Below, piece after piece: positions 1 through 8,165 of a stretch of 64,000 nucleotides of DNA. How positions within the stretch are numbered: position 1 is the stretch's first letter; each line of letters starts with the position of its first letter. The notes below the pieces were generated by a model. That model saw only the letters and a program-made list of their open reading frames with translations, was not told the origin of the DNA and searched no databases. The DNA lies in the NCBI RefSeq assembly GCF_014982715.1, contig NZ_JADCJY010000001.1, positions 806,001 through 870,000 on the forward strand. The letters are read 5' to 3'. The position numbers and the translations under genes are program-made. Source of the stretch: Gallalistipes aquisgranensis (lineage in GTDB: Bacteria; Bacteroidota; Bacteroidia; Bacteroidales; Rikenellaceae).

Positions 1-1281
1 CACCTCGGGCGGGAACAGAAAATGTTGCAGAAACTGCGATGCGCTCAGGCGGCGCCCTCCGCTCAGGGTGATTTCGTCGGCGATACGGGTTACCACGTCG
101 ATCACCTTCATCGAATCGTCGAATTCCAGCCCTTCCTGGCTGTAATAGCCGAAACGGACGGTCTGTCCGATGTCGATCGTCCCGCTGTCCGGCTCCACCA
201 GTCCCATCAGCATTTTGATGAACGTGGACTTTCCTGTGCCGTTCTCCCCGATGATACCCAGTTTCTCATAGCGGGCGAATGCGTAGCTGAAACGGTCGAG
301 TATCCGTACCTCACCGAAACTTTTGCAGAGGTCTTTTATCTCGAAAATCTTCTTCCCGATATAGGAGGATTTCACCTCGATCCTGACATTGCCTTCGTTT
401 CGGCCTCCCTGCACCCGCTCCTTCAGGTCGTGGAACGCGTCGATCCGGTACTGGGCCTTTCCCGCCCGTGCCTGCGGCTGGCGGCGCATCCATTCCAGTT
501 CCCTGCGGTAGATGTTGCGGTCCTTGTCGAGCTGGGATGCGGCTGCGTCGATCCGTTCCTGGCGTTTCTCGAGATAGTAGCTGTAATTACCTTTATAGGT
601 GTACACTTTCCCTCCGTCGATTTCGACGATGTCGCTGCATACCCGGTCGAGGAAGTAACGGTCGTGGGTCACCATCAGCAGGCTCGTTTTCGAGCGGGAA
701 AGATACTCTTCCAGCCATCCGGTCATCTCCAGGTCGAGGTGGTTGGTCGGCTCGTCCAGCAACAGCAGATCGGGTTCGCCGATCAGTACGCCGGCCAGCG
801 CGACGCGTTTTATCTGTCCTCCGGAGAGGCTTTCCACGGGCTGGCTGAAATTTTCGATCCTGAGCCGCGAGAGAATCTGTTTGCACCGCTGTTCATAGTC
901 CCAGGCTTTGAGACGGTCCATGTCCGAAATCGCCTCCTGCATCGCTCCCGGGTCGTCTCCGACGAGAGCCCGTTCGTAGCGGGCGATGGCCCGGACCGTT
1001 TCGTTCTCTTCCCGGAAACAGGCTTCCAGTACGGTCTGTCCCGGTCGGAAGGTCGGGTTCTGTTCCAGATAGCCTACTTTCAGGTCGCGCCGGAAGACTA
1101 CCTCTCCCTCATCGCTCCGCTGCCTGCCGGCGATGATCTCCATCAAGGTACTTTTTCCTGTTCCGTTGCGGGCGATCAGTCCTACACGCTGGTTCTCCGC
1201 CACCGAGAACGATATGTCCCGGAACAGTTCGCGTTCTCCGAAACTTTTGCCGAGCGATTCGACCTGTAAATACGTAATCAT
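1..1281 (-). CDS. ABC-F family ATP-binding protein (3' end outside window)
   Basis: This is a soluble tandem-ATPase protein of the ABC-F type, a class that acts on ribosomes or translation rather than in transport. The 427 visible residues hold a first nucleotide-binding domain with Walker A near residues 38-45 (NGTGKST), signature LSGGQ near 152 and Walker B LLLLDEPTNHLD near 170. An Arg/Lys-rich linker follows, then a second Walker A (GENGTGKST) near 345. The second signature and Walker B lie beyond the window edge. There are no membrane segments. I chose the ATG at 1281 because translation begins MITYLQVESL, the usual ABC-F start just before the first domain. It lies 57 bases downstream of the DUF169 gene on the same strand and could be the tail of that operon. 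The subfamily (EttA, Uup or YbiT type) cannot be decided from the partial sequence. Confidence 0.93.
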   Translation of the reverse strand, partial: MITYLQVESLGKSFGERELFRDISFSVAENQRVGLIARNGTGKSTLMEIIAGRQRSDEGEVVFRRDLKVGYLEQNPTFRPGQTVLEACFREENETVRAIARYERALVGDDPGAMQEAISDMDRLKAWDYEQRCKQILSRLRIENFSQPVESLSGGQIKRVALAGVLIGEPDLLLLDEPTNHLDLEMTGWLEEYLSRSKTSLLMVTHDRYFLDRVCSDIVEIDGGKVYTYKGNYSYYLEKRQERIDAAASQLDKDRNIYRRELEWMRRQPQARAGKAQYRIDAFHDLKERVQGGRNEGNVRIEVKSSYIGKKIFEIKDLCKSFGEVRILDRFSYAFARYEKLGIIGENGTGKSTFIKMLMGLVEPDSGTIDIGQTVRFGYYSQEGLEFDDSMKVIDVVTRIADEITLSGGRRLSASQFLQHFLFPPEV

Positions 1282-1338
1282 GGTGCTGGATGTAGATAGG
1301 GTTGATGTATCGGATACTTTTGGACCGGGTCCGCGGAG

Positions 1339-2061
1339 TCAGGGACGGGCGCCGATCCGTTCTTTCACTTTTTTCCATACGTGTGTGCCGGACAGACAAC
1401 ACTCACGCATGGTTTCGTACATGCGGGCGAAGCGGCAGCGCGGAATAACGAAACCGAGTTCGTATTCACCGACATACGGACGCACCGACGGGTCGAAGAG
1501 CCCGAGGAATGTCCGTGAACCGTTCCTCCGATTCTCATATACGGCATTGGTTACGACCGAACAGCATCCGGAACCGAACAGGGCGGTCACGGCATCGGCA
1601 TCATTATTATCGTAGAAAGCCCATGCACAAAGACCGGAGAGCATGTCGGGCGTGGCGAAGAAGAGCACTCCTTCCATGCCATCGAAACGGTCGGCCCCGT
1701 CTATGCGGATGAAGTTCAGATACCGCTTTTCTGTCCGCCGGACGTCGGCCTGCCGGATGAAATCGGCCACCATTTCCGGAGACCGTTTGTATTTTTCCTG
1801 CAACGACACGAATCCGGGTACCCGGTCCGGCATCGGTGAGAATCCCGTATAGAATTTTCCTCCGCCGCAGCCGATGGTTTCCGCGTTCAGACTGATCGGA
1901 CGGCCGTCGCGTACCTCCCGCAGTCCCTTGAAAAAACAGCCTTCGATTTTCGGAGTTTCGGTGACGGGCGTGTCGTCGTACCGGAATATAATGGGCAGCG
2001 GAGCCAGCTCCCCGAAGGCTTCCCGGTAGTTGTCGATAAACGTGTCGATGCGCATCTCCAT
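1339..2061 (-). CDS. DUF169 family protein
   Basis: A 240-residue soluble protein that I recognise as a DUF169 member by its overall pattern: an N-terminal segment with APLPIIF, a central GCGGGKFYTG glycine/cysteine stretch, a mid-protein ATPDMLSGL segment, then GSGCCS and a C-terminal ELGFVIPRCRF. The biochemical role of the family is not established. No signal peptide or membrane segment is visible. Two cysteine clusters (GCGGG and GSGCCS) suggest a metal or cofactor site, but that is inference. The gene begins 8 bases after the SDR gene stop and is probably co-transcribed with the SDR, radical SAM and MBL genes upstream, so it may act on the same substrate or cofactor. Confidence 0.8.
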   Translation of the reverse strand: MEMRIDTFIDNYREAFGELAPLPIIFRYDDTPVTETPKIEGCFFKGLREVRDGRPISLNAETIGCGGGKFYTGFSPMPDRVPGFVSLQEKYKRSPEMVADFIRQADVRRTEKRYLNFIRIDGADRFDGMEGVLFFATPDMLSGLCAWAFYDNNDADAVTALFGSGCCSVVTNAVYENRRNGSRTFLGLFDPSVRPYVGEYELGFVIPRCRFARMYETMRECCLSGTHVWKKVKERIGARP

Positions 2062-2069
2062 GACTTTCG

Positions 2070-2882
2070 TTACTTGAACGGCGAGTCGGGTTCCTTGGCC
2101 ATGTGGTTGTAGAAAAGCCGGTCGAGGAGGGAGGGGGCGAACTTCTTGATGAGGGTCGTGGCCCGGCCGTCGAACTCCATCAGCACCGTCCGTTTGCGGC
2201 GGGCGATGCCCCGTACGATCCGGTGGGCCACCTCTTCCGCCGTCATCATCTTGCCCTCGTCGCGCGGCGATTCACCCTGGCTCTGTCCGTGGGCAGTCAG
2301 GGCTGAAAAGCGTACGTTCGAAGCGGTGAAACCGGGACAGGCGATCATCACGTGCAATCCTTTTTTGAGGTTTTCGATGCGCAGGGTCTCCAGAAAGCCG
2401 CACATGGCGAATTTCGACGCCGAGTAGCCTGTGCGGCCGGGAAGGCCGTGGATGCCGGCCACCGACGAAACGCCCACGATCGACCCTCGGGTGCGGAGCA
2501 GATAGGGCAGGGCGTATTTGGCGCAATGGACCGTTCCCCAGAAGTTGACGTCCATCAGCCGATGAAGTACGGATAGGTCTACCTCTTCGAACAGGGCCCG
2601 CATGGAGATTCCCGCATTGCAAATGAGAATGTCCACGCCGCCGAAGCGTTCCGCAGCCAGTTCTACCAGCCGCCGACAGTCTTCCTCCCGTGTGACGTCG
2701 GTTACGGTCCATGCGGTCCGTTCACCCGCAGGGTCGATCTCCCGGGCCAGTGCCTCGAGCTTTTCGCCGCTTCGCGCTCCCATGACGACCCGGGCTCCCC
2801 GCCGGGCGAATTCCCGGGCCAGCGCCAGCCCGATACCGGACGATGCTCCCGTGATGATGACTCTCTTTTCCTTGAAATCCAT
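2070..2882 (-). CDS. Short-chain dehydrogenase/reductase (SDR)
   Basis: A 270-residue classical SDR oxidoreductase that should reduce or oxidise a carbonyl/alcohol using NAD(P)(H). The cofactor motif TGASSGIG lies near residues 11-18, the NAG motif (ICNAGIS) near 88, the catalytic serine in GVSSVAG near 138 and the YSASK Tyr/Lys pair near 152-156. Arg/Ser residues after the second strand (GARSGEK) would favour NADP(H). Length is normal for the family. The C-terminal part (FAPSLLDRLFYNHM) is longer and more hydrophobic than in minimal SDRs, as in membrane-associated lipid-type SDRs. The substrate cannot be read from sequence. It sits 12 bases downstream of the radical SAM gene in a tight minus-strand operon. 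Confidence 0.9.
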   Translation of the reverse strand: MDFKEKRVIITGASSGIGLALAREFARRGARVVMGARSGEKLEALAREIDPAGERTAWTVTDVTREEDCRRLVELAAERFGGVDILICNAGISMRALFEEVDLSVLHRLMDVNFWGTVHCAKYALPYLLRTRGSIVGVSSVAGIHGLPGRTGYSASKFAMCGFLETLRIENLKKGLHVMIACPGFTASNVRFSALTAHGQSQGESPRDEGKMMTAEEVAHRIVRGIARRKRTVLMEFDGRATTLIKKFAPSLLDRLFYNHMAKEPDSPFK

Positions 2883-2894
2883 GTTTTTTCGTAA

Positions 2895-5015
2895 TTATAT
2901 CTGTAACAGGCCGAATCCCCGCAGGATGTCCCATTTTTTCGAATGGTACAGGATGGCGAACGGTTCGCTGCCGTATTCGGCATAGATTTTCTGCACGTCG
3001 GCGAACGTGACGGTTTCGTTCAGGTTGCCGCACAGGGCAGTGATACGCATGAGAAAGTCCGCGTCTGCGTCCGGCAGTTTCATCCTTTTCTGCCCGGCGG
3101 GGCCGTACGCTTCGATTCCCTCCTCCGTCCGTCGCAGGGGGCTTCCGATCCATACCAGCCGGGCCTTTTCGTCGAAAATGCGGCAGGCATCCGGACGGAT
3201 CAGATGGTCGGTGATCAGGGTGGGTTCCACGGCGGTCGGCGGTACTTTCCCCGCGAACCATTTGTGGACCGGGCGTTCCAGCCCTTCGCCCGCCATGTAG
3301 CACGCCAGGGCCTCCCGAAGGCCGTCGCCTACCAGATTGATGTTGTATCCGCGGTTTTCCGCGAAATAGATTTCATTGTTGGCGAATGGGTTGAGACCCG
3401 TCCCTTTGCGCCGTACTCCGAACTTTTCCGGTTCCCGGCCCGAAGGGCTGTGCAGGGTCATGGCATAGCGGTGCCAGAAAGCCGAGTCGATCAGCTGTGC
3501 CCGGAACATCTGGCGAACCACTTCCAGCGAATCGACGCTCTCCTGCAGGGTCTGTGTGGGCAGTCCGTACATGAGGTAGGTGTGTACCATGATTCCCGCG
3601 TAGAAGAAATTACGCATGGCCAGCGTGGCTTGTCCGATCGTGATGCCCTTGTTTATCATGGTCAGCAGCCGGTCGGAGGCCACTTCCAGTCCTCCCGACA
3701 CGGCAATGCATCCTGCCGCCGCCATCAGTTGGCACAAGTCGCCCGTGTAGGCGGCCTCGAACCGTATGTTCGTCCACCACGAGAACTTCGCTCCCCGGCG
3801 CAACAGTTCCAGCGACAGGTCCTTGAGCAGGCGGGGAGGGGCGGCCTCGTCCACGAAATGGAATCCGCGCGACCCGGTCTGGGCCGCCACCTGCTCCATC
3901 CAGTCGGCGATCTGTCCTGCGGATGCCGCATCGAAGCGGCCGATGTAGTCGAGCGACGTATCGCAGAAGGCGCATCGGGCCCAGTAACAGCCGTGGGCCA
4001 GCATCATCTTGTTCCAGCGGCCGTCGCTCCAGAGACGGTGCATCGGGTTGGTGACCTCGCAGAGTGAAAAGTATCTGTCATGGGGAAGCCCTCCGAAATC
4101 GGGACAGCCCCGTTCCCGGTGCGAAATCCGTCCTTCGCCCTCGTGGTATCCCTCCCGGGTGAAGGTGCGGATCGGCTCTCCGCCGGTCACGATCCGTTCC
4201 AGGGCCAGTTCCCCGTCGTCGAGCGAAACGTAATCGAAATAGTCGAACAGCGCCCTGTCCGTCAGGTTCCGCAACTCCGTGGAAGGGTAGCCTCCGCCCA
4301 GAATGGTGCTGATTTCGGGAAAGACACGTTTGATGTATTGGGCACACCGCAGTGCCGAAAGCAGGTTGCCCGGAAACGGCACCGTGAAACTTACGAAGCG
4401 GGGGCGCTCCCTTTCGATCCGTTCGTGCAGCAACTCGGTCATCCGCTTTTCGATGCGGTTGAGCGGCCGGGCCAGCTCTTCGGCCAGCGGTGCGAAATCG
4501 GGGATCGAAAGTGCGATCCGTTCTGCGTATTTGACGATCTCGAAGTGTTCCGATACGGTGGCCCGCAGGAAATCGGCTATGTCTTGCAGGTAAAGCGTAC
4601 AGAGGTATTTGGCGCAGTCGACCTGTCCCATCGAACCGAAGGCGGCATCCAGGTCGGCCAGCGTTTCGAACCGTCCGGCCTGCGGCAGGAATTCGGCTCC
4701 GCAGATCAGGCCTGCCAGTGTCGGGTCCTGGCCCCGCAGGAAGGTCAGTACGGGACCGACCGTGGCGAGGTACCGTCCTCTCAGTGCGTGGATACGCACG
4801 AGATTCGGATCGTCGGCGAAGCGGGCCGGGTCGCATCCGTCGAATACTTCCCGCAGAAACGTTGCCGAAAAAATTTCGCCGATCAGTTCGATCGACAGGT
4901 CGTACTGTTCGGCCGCAATGCCTTGTCGGGTGAGGTAGCCTTTCAGATAGGCCGTGGCCGGGTAGGGTGCGTTGACCTGTACGAAGGGAGGGGTGACGAG
5001 CAGGATTTTGTCCAT
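2895..5015 (-). CDS. B12-binding-type radical SAM protein
   Basis: A 706-residue enzyme with an N-terminal cobalamin-binding-like Rossmann region (VTPPFVQVNAPYPATAYLKGYL, then PRFVSFTVPFPGNL and ILGGGYPS), a central radical SAM barrel and a 150-residue C-terminal extension. The iron-sulfur cysteines are C343, C348 and C351 in AHGCYWARCAFCD. The first gap is four residues rather than the canonical three, a spacing I recall from some B12-type radical SAM families. No DxHxxG cobalamin-ligand motif is visible, so B12, if bound, may be base-on or base-off without a protein histidine. About 150 residues of predicted helix are inserted between the two halves of the B12-like domain. It lies 3 bases after the MBL hydrolase stop. 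The reaction is unknown; methylation or another radical chemistry is possible. Confidence 0.88.
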   Translation of the reverse strand: MDKILLVTPPFVQVNAPYPATAYLKGYLTRQGIAAEQYDLSIELIGEIFSATFLREVFDGCDPARFADDPNLVRIHALRGRYLATVGPVLTFLRGQDPTLAGLICGAEFLPQAGRFETLADLDAAFGSMGQVDCAKYLCTLYLQDIADFLRATVSEHFEIVKYAERIALSIPDFAPLAEELARPLNRIEKRMTELLHERIERERPRFVSFTVPFPGNLLSALRCAQYIKRVFPEISTILGGGYPSTELRNLTDRALFDYFDYVSLDDGELALERIVTGGEPIRTFTREGYHEGEGRISHRERGCPDFGGLPHDRYFSLCEVTNPMHRLWSDGRWNKMMLAHGCYWARCAFCDTSLDYIGRFDAASAGQIADWMEQVAAQTGSRGFHFVDEAAPPRLLKDLSLELLRRGAKFSWWTNIRFEAAYTGDLCQLMAAAGCIAVSGGLEVASDRLLTMINKGITIGQATLAMRNFFYAGIMVHTYLMYGLPTQTLQESVDSLEVVRQMFRAQLIDSAFWHRYAMTLHSPSGREPEKFGVRRKGTGLNPFANNEIYFAENRGYNINLVGDGLREALACYMAGEGLERPVHKWFAGKVPPTAVEPTLITDHLIRPDACRIFDEKARLVWIGSPLRRTEEGIEAYGPAGQKRMKLPDADADFLMRITALCGNLNETVTFADVQKIYAEYGSEPFAILYHSKKWDILRGFGLLQI

Positions 5016-5018
5016 CGG

Positions 5019-5789
5019 CTATTCGATTGATTCCACGACCAGTCCGTCGTATGCGAAATGCGTGTTCGGAGGAAGTTCCCGGTCTATCTGGGCGAAGCGG
5101 CCCATTTGGTGCGACACGTGGGTGAGATAGGTCTGCCCGGGCGATACCAGCCAACTGACGTGGAGTGCCTCGTCGAGCGTGAAATGGGAAACATGATGTT
5201 CCCTGCGCAGGGCATTGATAACCAGGATTTCGACGCCTTTGATCTTTTCGATCTCTTCGGGGACGATGTGGTTGAAGTCGGTCAGATAGGCGATTCCTCC
5301 GATGCGGAAACCCAATACGGGGAGTTTGAAATGCAAACCCCGGATCGGGATCACTTCCGTGTCTTTCACCCGGAAAGGGCGTTCGTCGATCGTGATGAGG
5401 TTGATTTCCGGCACGCCCGGGTATTTGTACTCCGCGAATGCGTAATCGAAATCCTTTTTGACGGTGCGCTGTACGCGCTTTTCGGCGTAGATGTCCACGG
5501 CATGTCCCGACGTGTAGTTGAATGCCCGCACGTCGTCCAGTCCGCCGATATGGTCCTTGTGCTCGTGGGTCAGCAGGATACCGTCGATCCGTTTGACTCC
5601 TTCCCGCAGCATCTGCTGGCGGAAATCGGGTCCCGAGTCGATTACGAGAGTCGTGCCGCCGTGCTCCACCAGTGCGGCCGTCCGCAGCCGTTTGTCCCGG
5701 CTGTCTTCGGAGGAACACACCCAGCACCCGCACGAAATGACGGGTACTCCCTGCGAAGTCCCCGTCCCCAGAAAGGTCAGCTTCGTCAT
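5019..5789 (-). CDS. MBL-fold metallohydrolase, PhnP-like
   Basis: A 256-residue metallo-beta-lactamase-fold hydrolase. It has the dinuclear metal motif THEHKDH, a later Asp (YLTDFNH) and a C-terminal His (LTHVSHQMG). The N-terminal CGCWVC is the CxCxxC structural-zinc signature seen in PhnP-type phosphodiesterases, so cyclic-phosphate or related phosphodiester hydrolysis is a reasonable guess. No C-P lyase genes are nearby. I place the start at the ATG at 5789 (MTKLTFLGTGTSQG) rather than at 5843: a full promoter (-33 TTTGG, 19-base spacer, -7 TATCTTTG) occupies 5813-5844 and would lie inside the longer reading frame. It is the first gene of a likely operon with the radical SAM, SDR and DUF169 genes. 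Confidence 0.88.
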   Translation of the reverse strand: MTKLTFLGTGTSQGVPVISCGCWVCSSEDSRDKRLRTAALVEHGGTTLVIDSGPDFRQQMLREGVKRIDGILLTHEHKDHIGGLDDVRAFNYTSGHAVDIYAEKRVQRTVKKDFDYAFAEYKYPGVPEINLITIDERPFRVKDTEVIPIRGLHFKLPVLGFRIGGIAYLTDFNHIVPEEIEKIKGVEILVINALRREHHVSHFTLDEALHVSWLVSPGQTYLTHVSHQMGRFAQIDRELPPNTHFAYDGLVVESIE

Positions 5790-5812
5790 GTCTTTTTCGA
5801 TATACGGTCCAT

Positions 5813-5844
5813 CAAAGATAATTGATTTTTCCTCCGTGGCCAAA
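5813..5844 (-). promoter_or_regulatory. Promoter of the MBL/radical SAM operon
   Basis: On the minus strand TTTGG (5840-5844) is followed, 19 bases later, by TATCTTTG (5813-5820), matching the Bacteroidota consensus TTTG-N19-21-TAnnTTTG. Transcription should begin about 7 bases downstream, leaving a leader of about 17 bases before the ATG at 5789. Confidence 0.75.
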
Positions 5845-5857
5845 CGGCTGTCCGGAC

Positions 5858-6427
5858 CTATTCCCGAAAGCGGATTATACAGTCGTCGAGGCTTTCGATC
5901 ACGGCCAGCGATTCGACCCGGACGCCCATGGCCTGCAAACGGTCCGAACCGCCCTGGAATGCCTTTTCGATGATGAACCCCATCCCTTCGAGCGCAGCGC
6001 CCGCCTGTCCGATCAGCTCCATTGCGCCCACGGCCGCATTGCCGTGCGCCAGAAAGTCGTCGATAAAGAGAATCCGGTCGTCCGGGGTGAGGAAATCCCG
6101 GCTGATGCAGATTTCGTAGTCGCGGTCCTTGGTGAAGGAGTGTACGGTGGTGGTCAGTGCGTTGCGCATGGTTTTCGGTGATTTTTTCTTGGCGAATACC
6201 ACGGGCAGGTCCAGCAGGAAACCCACCATGATCGCCGGGGCGATGCCGCTGGCCTCTATGGTCATTATCTTGTTGGCCGGCCGGGAGGCGAACCGGCGTA
6301 CGAATTCCACCGCTACGGCCTTCATCAACCCCGGGTCCATCTGGTGGTTGATGAAGCTGTCTACCTTGAGAATACCTCCTTCGAAGCAGCGTCCGTCCTG
6401 CAGAATCCGTTTTTTGAGTAGTTCCAT
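5858..6427 (-). CDS. xpt: Xanthine phosphoribosyltransferase
   Basis: A 189-residue purine-salvage enzyme that converts xanthine and PRPP to XMP in the cytoplasm. The identity rests on the Xpt-type N-terminus ([13 protein letters not shown]), the conserved [11 protein letters not shown] segment, FAKKKSPKT in the flexible loop, and the PRPP-binding loop [13 protein letters not shown] near residue 120. Length is that of the family (about 190). It is a single gene here: a gap of about 70 bases separates it from the MBL gene, which has its own promoter. Upstream on the minus strand, TACCTTTA (6447-6454) is a plausible -7 box. I see no purine riboswitch in the short leader. Confidence 0.95.
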   Translation of the reverse strand: MELLKKRILQDGRCFEGGILKVDSFINHQMDPGLMKAVAVEFVRRFASRPANKIMTIEASGIAPAIMVGFLLDLPVVFAKKKSPKTMRNALTTTVHSFTKDRDYEICISRDFLTPDDRILFIDDFLAHGNAAVGAMELIGQAGAALEGMGFIIEKAFQGGSDRLQAMGVRVESLAVIESLDDCIIRFRE

Positions 6428-6446
6428 TGCGTTTCGTTTTGGTCGG

Positions 6447-6454
6447 TAAAGGTA
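6447..6454 (-). promoter_or_regulatory. Putative -7 box for xpt
   Basis: The minus strand reads TACCTTTA, one base off TAnnTTTG, 20 bases before the xpt ATG. No convincing -33 element was seen. Confidence 0.4.
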
Positions 6455-6537
6455 GTGAAAAACTCCGGTACGCCGTTCGTTTTTTGCCGTAAAGTAAAAT
6501 ATAGGTGCCGGGGTGGGGCGGATTGGTGTAAAATCGC

Positions 6538-6545
6538 TATCTTTG
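6538..6545 (+). promoter_or_regulatory. -7 box of the DEAD-box helicase gene
   Basis: TATCTTTG matches the Bacteroidota -7 consensus exactly and lies 34 bases before the ATG at 6580. The -33 element is not clear. Confidence 0.6.
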
Positions 6546-6579
6546 ACAAATTTTTCGGATGAAATAGTAAAGATTTGCG

Positions 6580-8025
6580 ATGAGATTCGACGAACTGGAA
6601 TTCAACAAGGATATTCTGCAGGGGCTCGAGGCCATGAATTTTCAGGAGATGACCCCCGTGCAGGAGCATACCATTCCCGTGATCCTCGAAGGGCGGGACC
6701 TGATCGGATGCGCCCAGACCGGGACGGGGAAGACGGCTGCCTATACCCTGCCGTTGCTCGACCGGCTGATGAGCGAAGGAAATCCCGACAACCACGTGAA
6801 GGCCCTGGTGATAGTGCCGACCCGGGAGTTGGCCCAGCAGATCGACATGCAGATGGAGGGGTTCGCCTATTTTCTGCCGCTTTCCCATACCGTGGTGTAC
6901 GGCGGGGGCGACGGCAAAGGCTGGGATTTGCAGAAAAAAGGGATGCTCTCCGGGGCTGAGGTGGTGATCGCCACGCCCGGCCGTCTGATCGCCCATATCC
7001 AGAACAGCGGGGTCGATCTTTCGCATGTGGGGTATCTGATTCTCGACGAGGCCGACCGGATGCTGGACATGGGCTTTTGCGACGATATCATGCACATCGT
7101 GCGGCAGTTGCCCGAGAAACGTCAGACGCTGATGTTCTCCGCCACGCTGCCCCCGAAAATCCGGGAGCTGGCAAAACAGATCCTCCACGCTCCGGCCGAG
7201 ATCAATATCGCCGTTTCGAAGCCGAACGAGGCGATCGCCCAGTCGGCCTATATCTGTCACGAGAACCAGAAGATGGGTATTATCCGCGAGTTGTTCGCCA
7301 AGCCTACGGGAACCAAGACCATCATCTTCTCTTCTTCGAAAATGAAGGTGAAGGAGCTGGCGTTCACCCTCAAACGGATGAAGCTCAACGTGGCTCCGAT
7401 GCACTCCGACCTCGAACAGTCGCAGCGGGAGGCCGTCATGCTCGATTTCAAGAACGGCAAGACCGACATTCTTGTGGCAACGGATGTGGTGGCCCGGGGA
7501 ATCGACATCACGGACATAGGTCTGGTCATCAACTACGACGTACCTCACGATCCCGAGGACTATATCCACCGCATCGGCCGTACGGCGAGGGCCAGTGCCG
7601 AAGGGGCGGCCATCACGTTCGTGTGCGATGCCGAGCAGGGCAAGTTCCATCGCATCGAACGATTCATTGAACGGGAGATCGAAAAGACACCGCTTCCCGA
7701 GTCGGTCGGTAAGGGACCCGAGTACAATCCGGGTGCCGACGAAGGAGGACGCCGCGGACGGGGAGGGCGCAGCCGCTCGGGCGGAGGCCGTTCTTCGGGG
7801 CGCCGGGGTGACCGGCGTGGAGAGCGCCGCAGTGCAAAGCGGGAAGAGTCGCGGCCCGCAGACGCTTCGGGGACCGAAACGTCTGTACCGGTCTCCGTCC
7901 CTGTTGCGTCCGGCGGGACGCAGCAGGCTTCCGATACGACAGGGGAAGTTGTCAAAAAGAAACGCCGCCGTCCGTTCCGTCGCCGTCGCAAACCGAAGGC
8001 TCAGGGTGAAACGGAGCAGAACTGA
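6580..8025 (+). CDS. DEAD-box ATP-dependent RNA helicase (RhlE-like)
   Basis: A 481-residue cytoplasmic RNA helicase likely to act in ribosome assembly or mRNA turnover. Visible motifs in order: Q motif ([10 protein letters not shown]) near residue 24, Walker A AQTGTGKT at 45-52, PTRELAQQ near 85, DEAD at about 156-159, SAT (FSATLPP) near 190, and HRIGRTAR near 331. After the two RecA domains there is a basic tail (about residues 385-481) rich in Arg and Gly, with [13 protein letters not shown]-type repeats and a final [10 protein letters not shown], typical of RNA-binding tails in this family. It is preceded by a clean -7 box and followed by a strong terminator, so it is probably monocistronic. 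The subfamily is inferred from overall resemblance to RhlE. Confidence 0.94.
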   Translation: MRFDELEFNKDILQGLEAMNFQEMTPVQEHTIPVILEGRDLIGCAQTGTGKTAAYTLPLLDRLMSEGNPDNHVKALVIVPTRELAQQIDMQMEGFAYFLPLSHTVVYGGGDGKGWDLQKKGMLSGAEVVIATPGRLIAHIQNSGVDLSHVGYLILDEADRMLDMGFCDDIMHIVRQLPEKRQTLMFSATLPPKIRELAKQILHAPAEINIAVSKPNEAIAQSAYICHENQKMGIIRELFAKPTGTKTIIFSSSKMKVKELAFTLKRMKLNVAPMHSDLEQSQREAVMLDFKNGKTDILVATDVVARGIDITDIGLVINYDVPHDPEDYIHRIGRTARASAEGAAITFVCDAEQGKFHRIERFIEREIEKTPLPESVGKGPEYNPGADEGGRRGRGGRSRSGGGRSSGRRGDRRGERRSAKREESRPADASGTETSVPVSVPVASGGTQQASDTTGEVVKKKRRRPFRRRRKPKAQGETEQN

Positions 8026-8030
8026 TTCAT

Positions 8031-8060
8031 ATTCCGGCGGCATGTGTCGCCGGAATTTTT
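8031..8060 (+). terminator. Intrinsic terminator after the helicase gene
   Basis: A perfect 9-bp stem (ATTCCGGCG / CGCCGGAAT, 8031-8039 with 8048-8056) with an 8-base loop is followed by a run of T. It starts 6 bases after the stop codon. Confidence 0.8.
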
Positions 8061-8118
8061 GTCAATAGGGACGCGAACGGCGTGTGGAGGTAAGTTGTAC
8101 AGACGGCGGAACGGATAT

Positions 8119-8149
8119 GAAAAAGGGCGGTAGATAAACCGCCCCTTTT
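8119..8149 (-). terminator. Intrinsic terminator of the peptide transporter gene
   Basis: On the minus strand GGGCGGT and ACCGCCC (8125-8131 and 8138-8144) form a stem with a 6-base loop followed by TTTTT (8120-8124). It lies just downstream of the transporter stop at 8166. The A/T tracts on both sides could let it work in both directions. Confidence 0.75.
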
Positions 8150-8165
8150 CATTGGATAATCCCTG

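Noticed and set aside
22-1269. Long plus-strand open frame opposite the ABC-F gene
   Set aside because: The minus strand encodes a clear ABC-F protein with Walker and signature motifs; the plus-strand translation has no recognisable motif. Long antisense frames are expected at this GC content and codon bias.
4078-5733. 551-codon frame overlapping the radical SAM and MBL genes in another frame
   Set aside because: It is Arg/Pro-rich, lacks any family motif and crosses two well-supported genes.
5019-5789. MBL protein as part of a phosphonate C-P lyase system
   Set aside because: Only the fold and CxCxxC zinc motif resemble PhnP; no phn genes are in the window.
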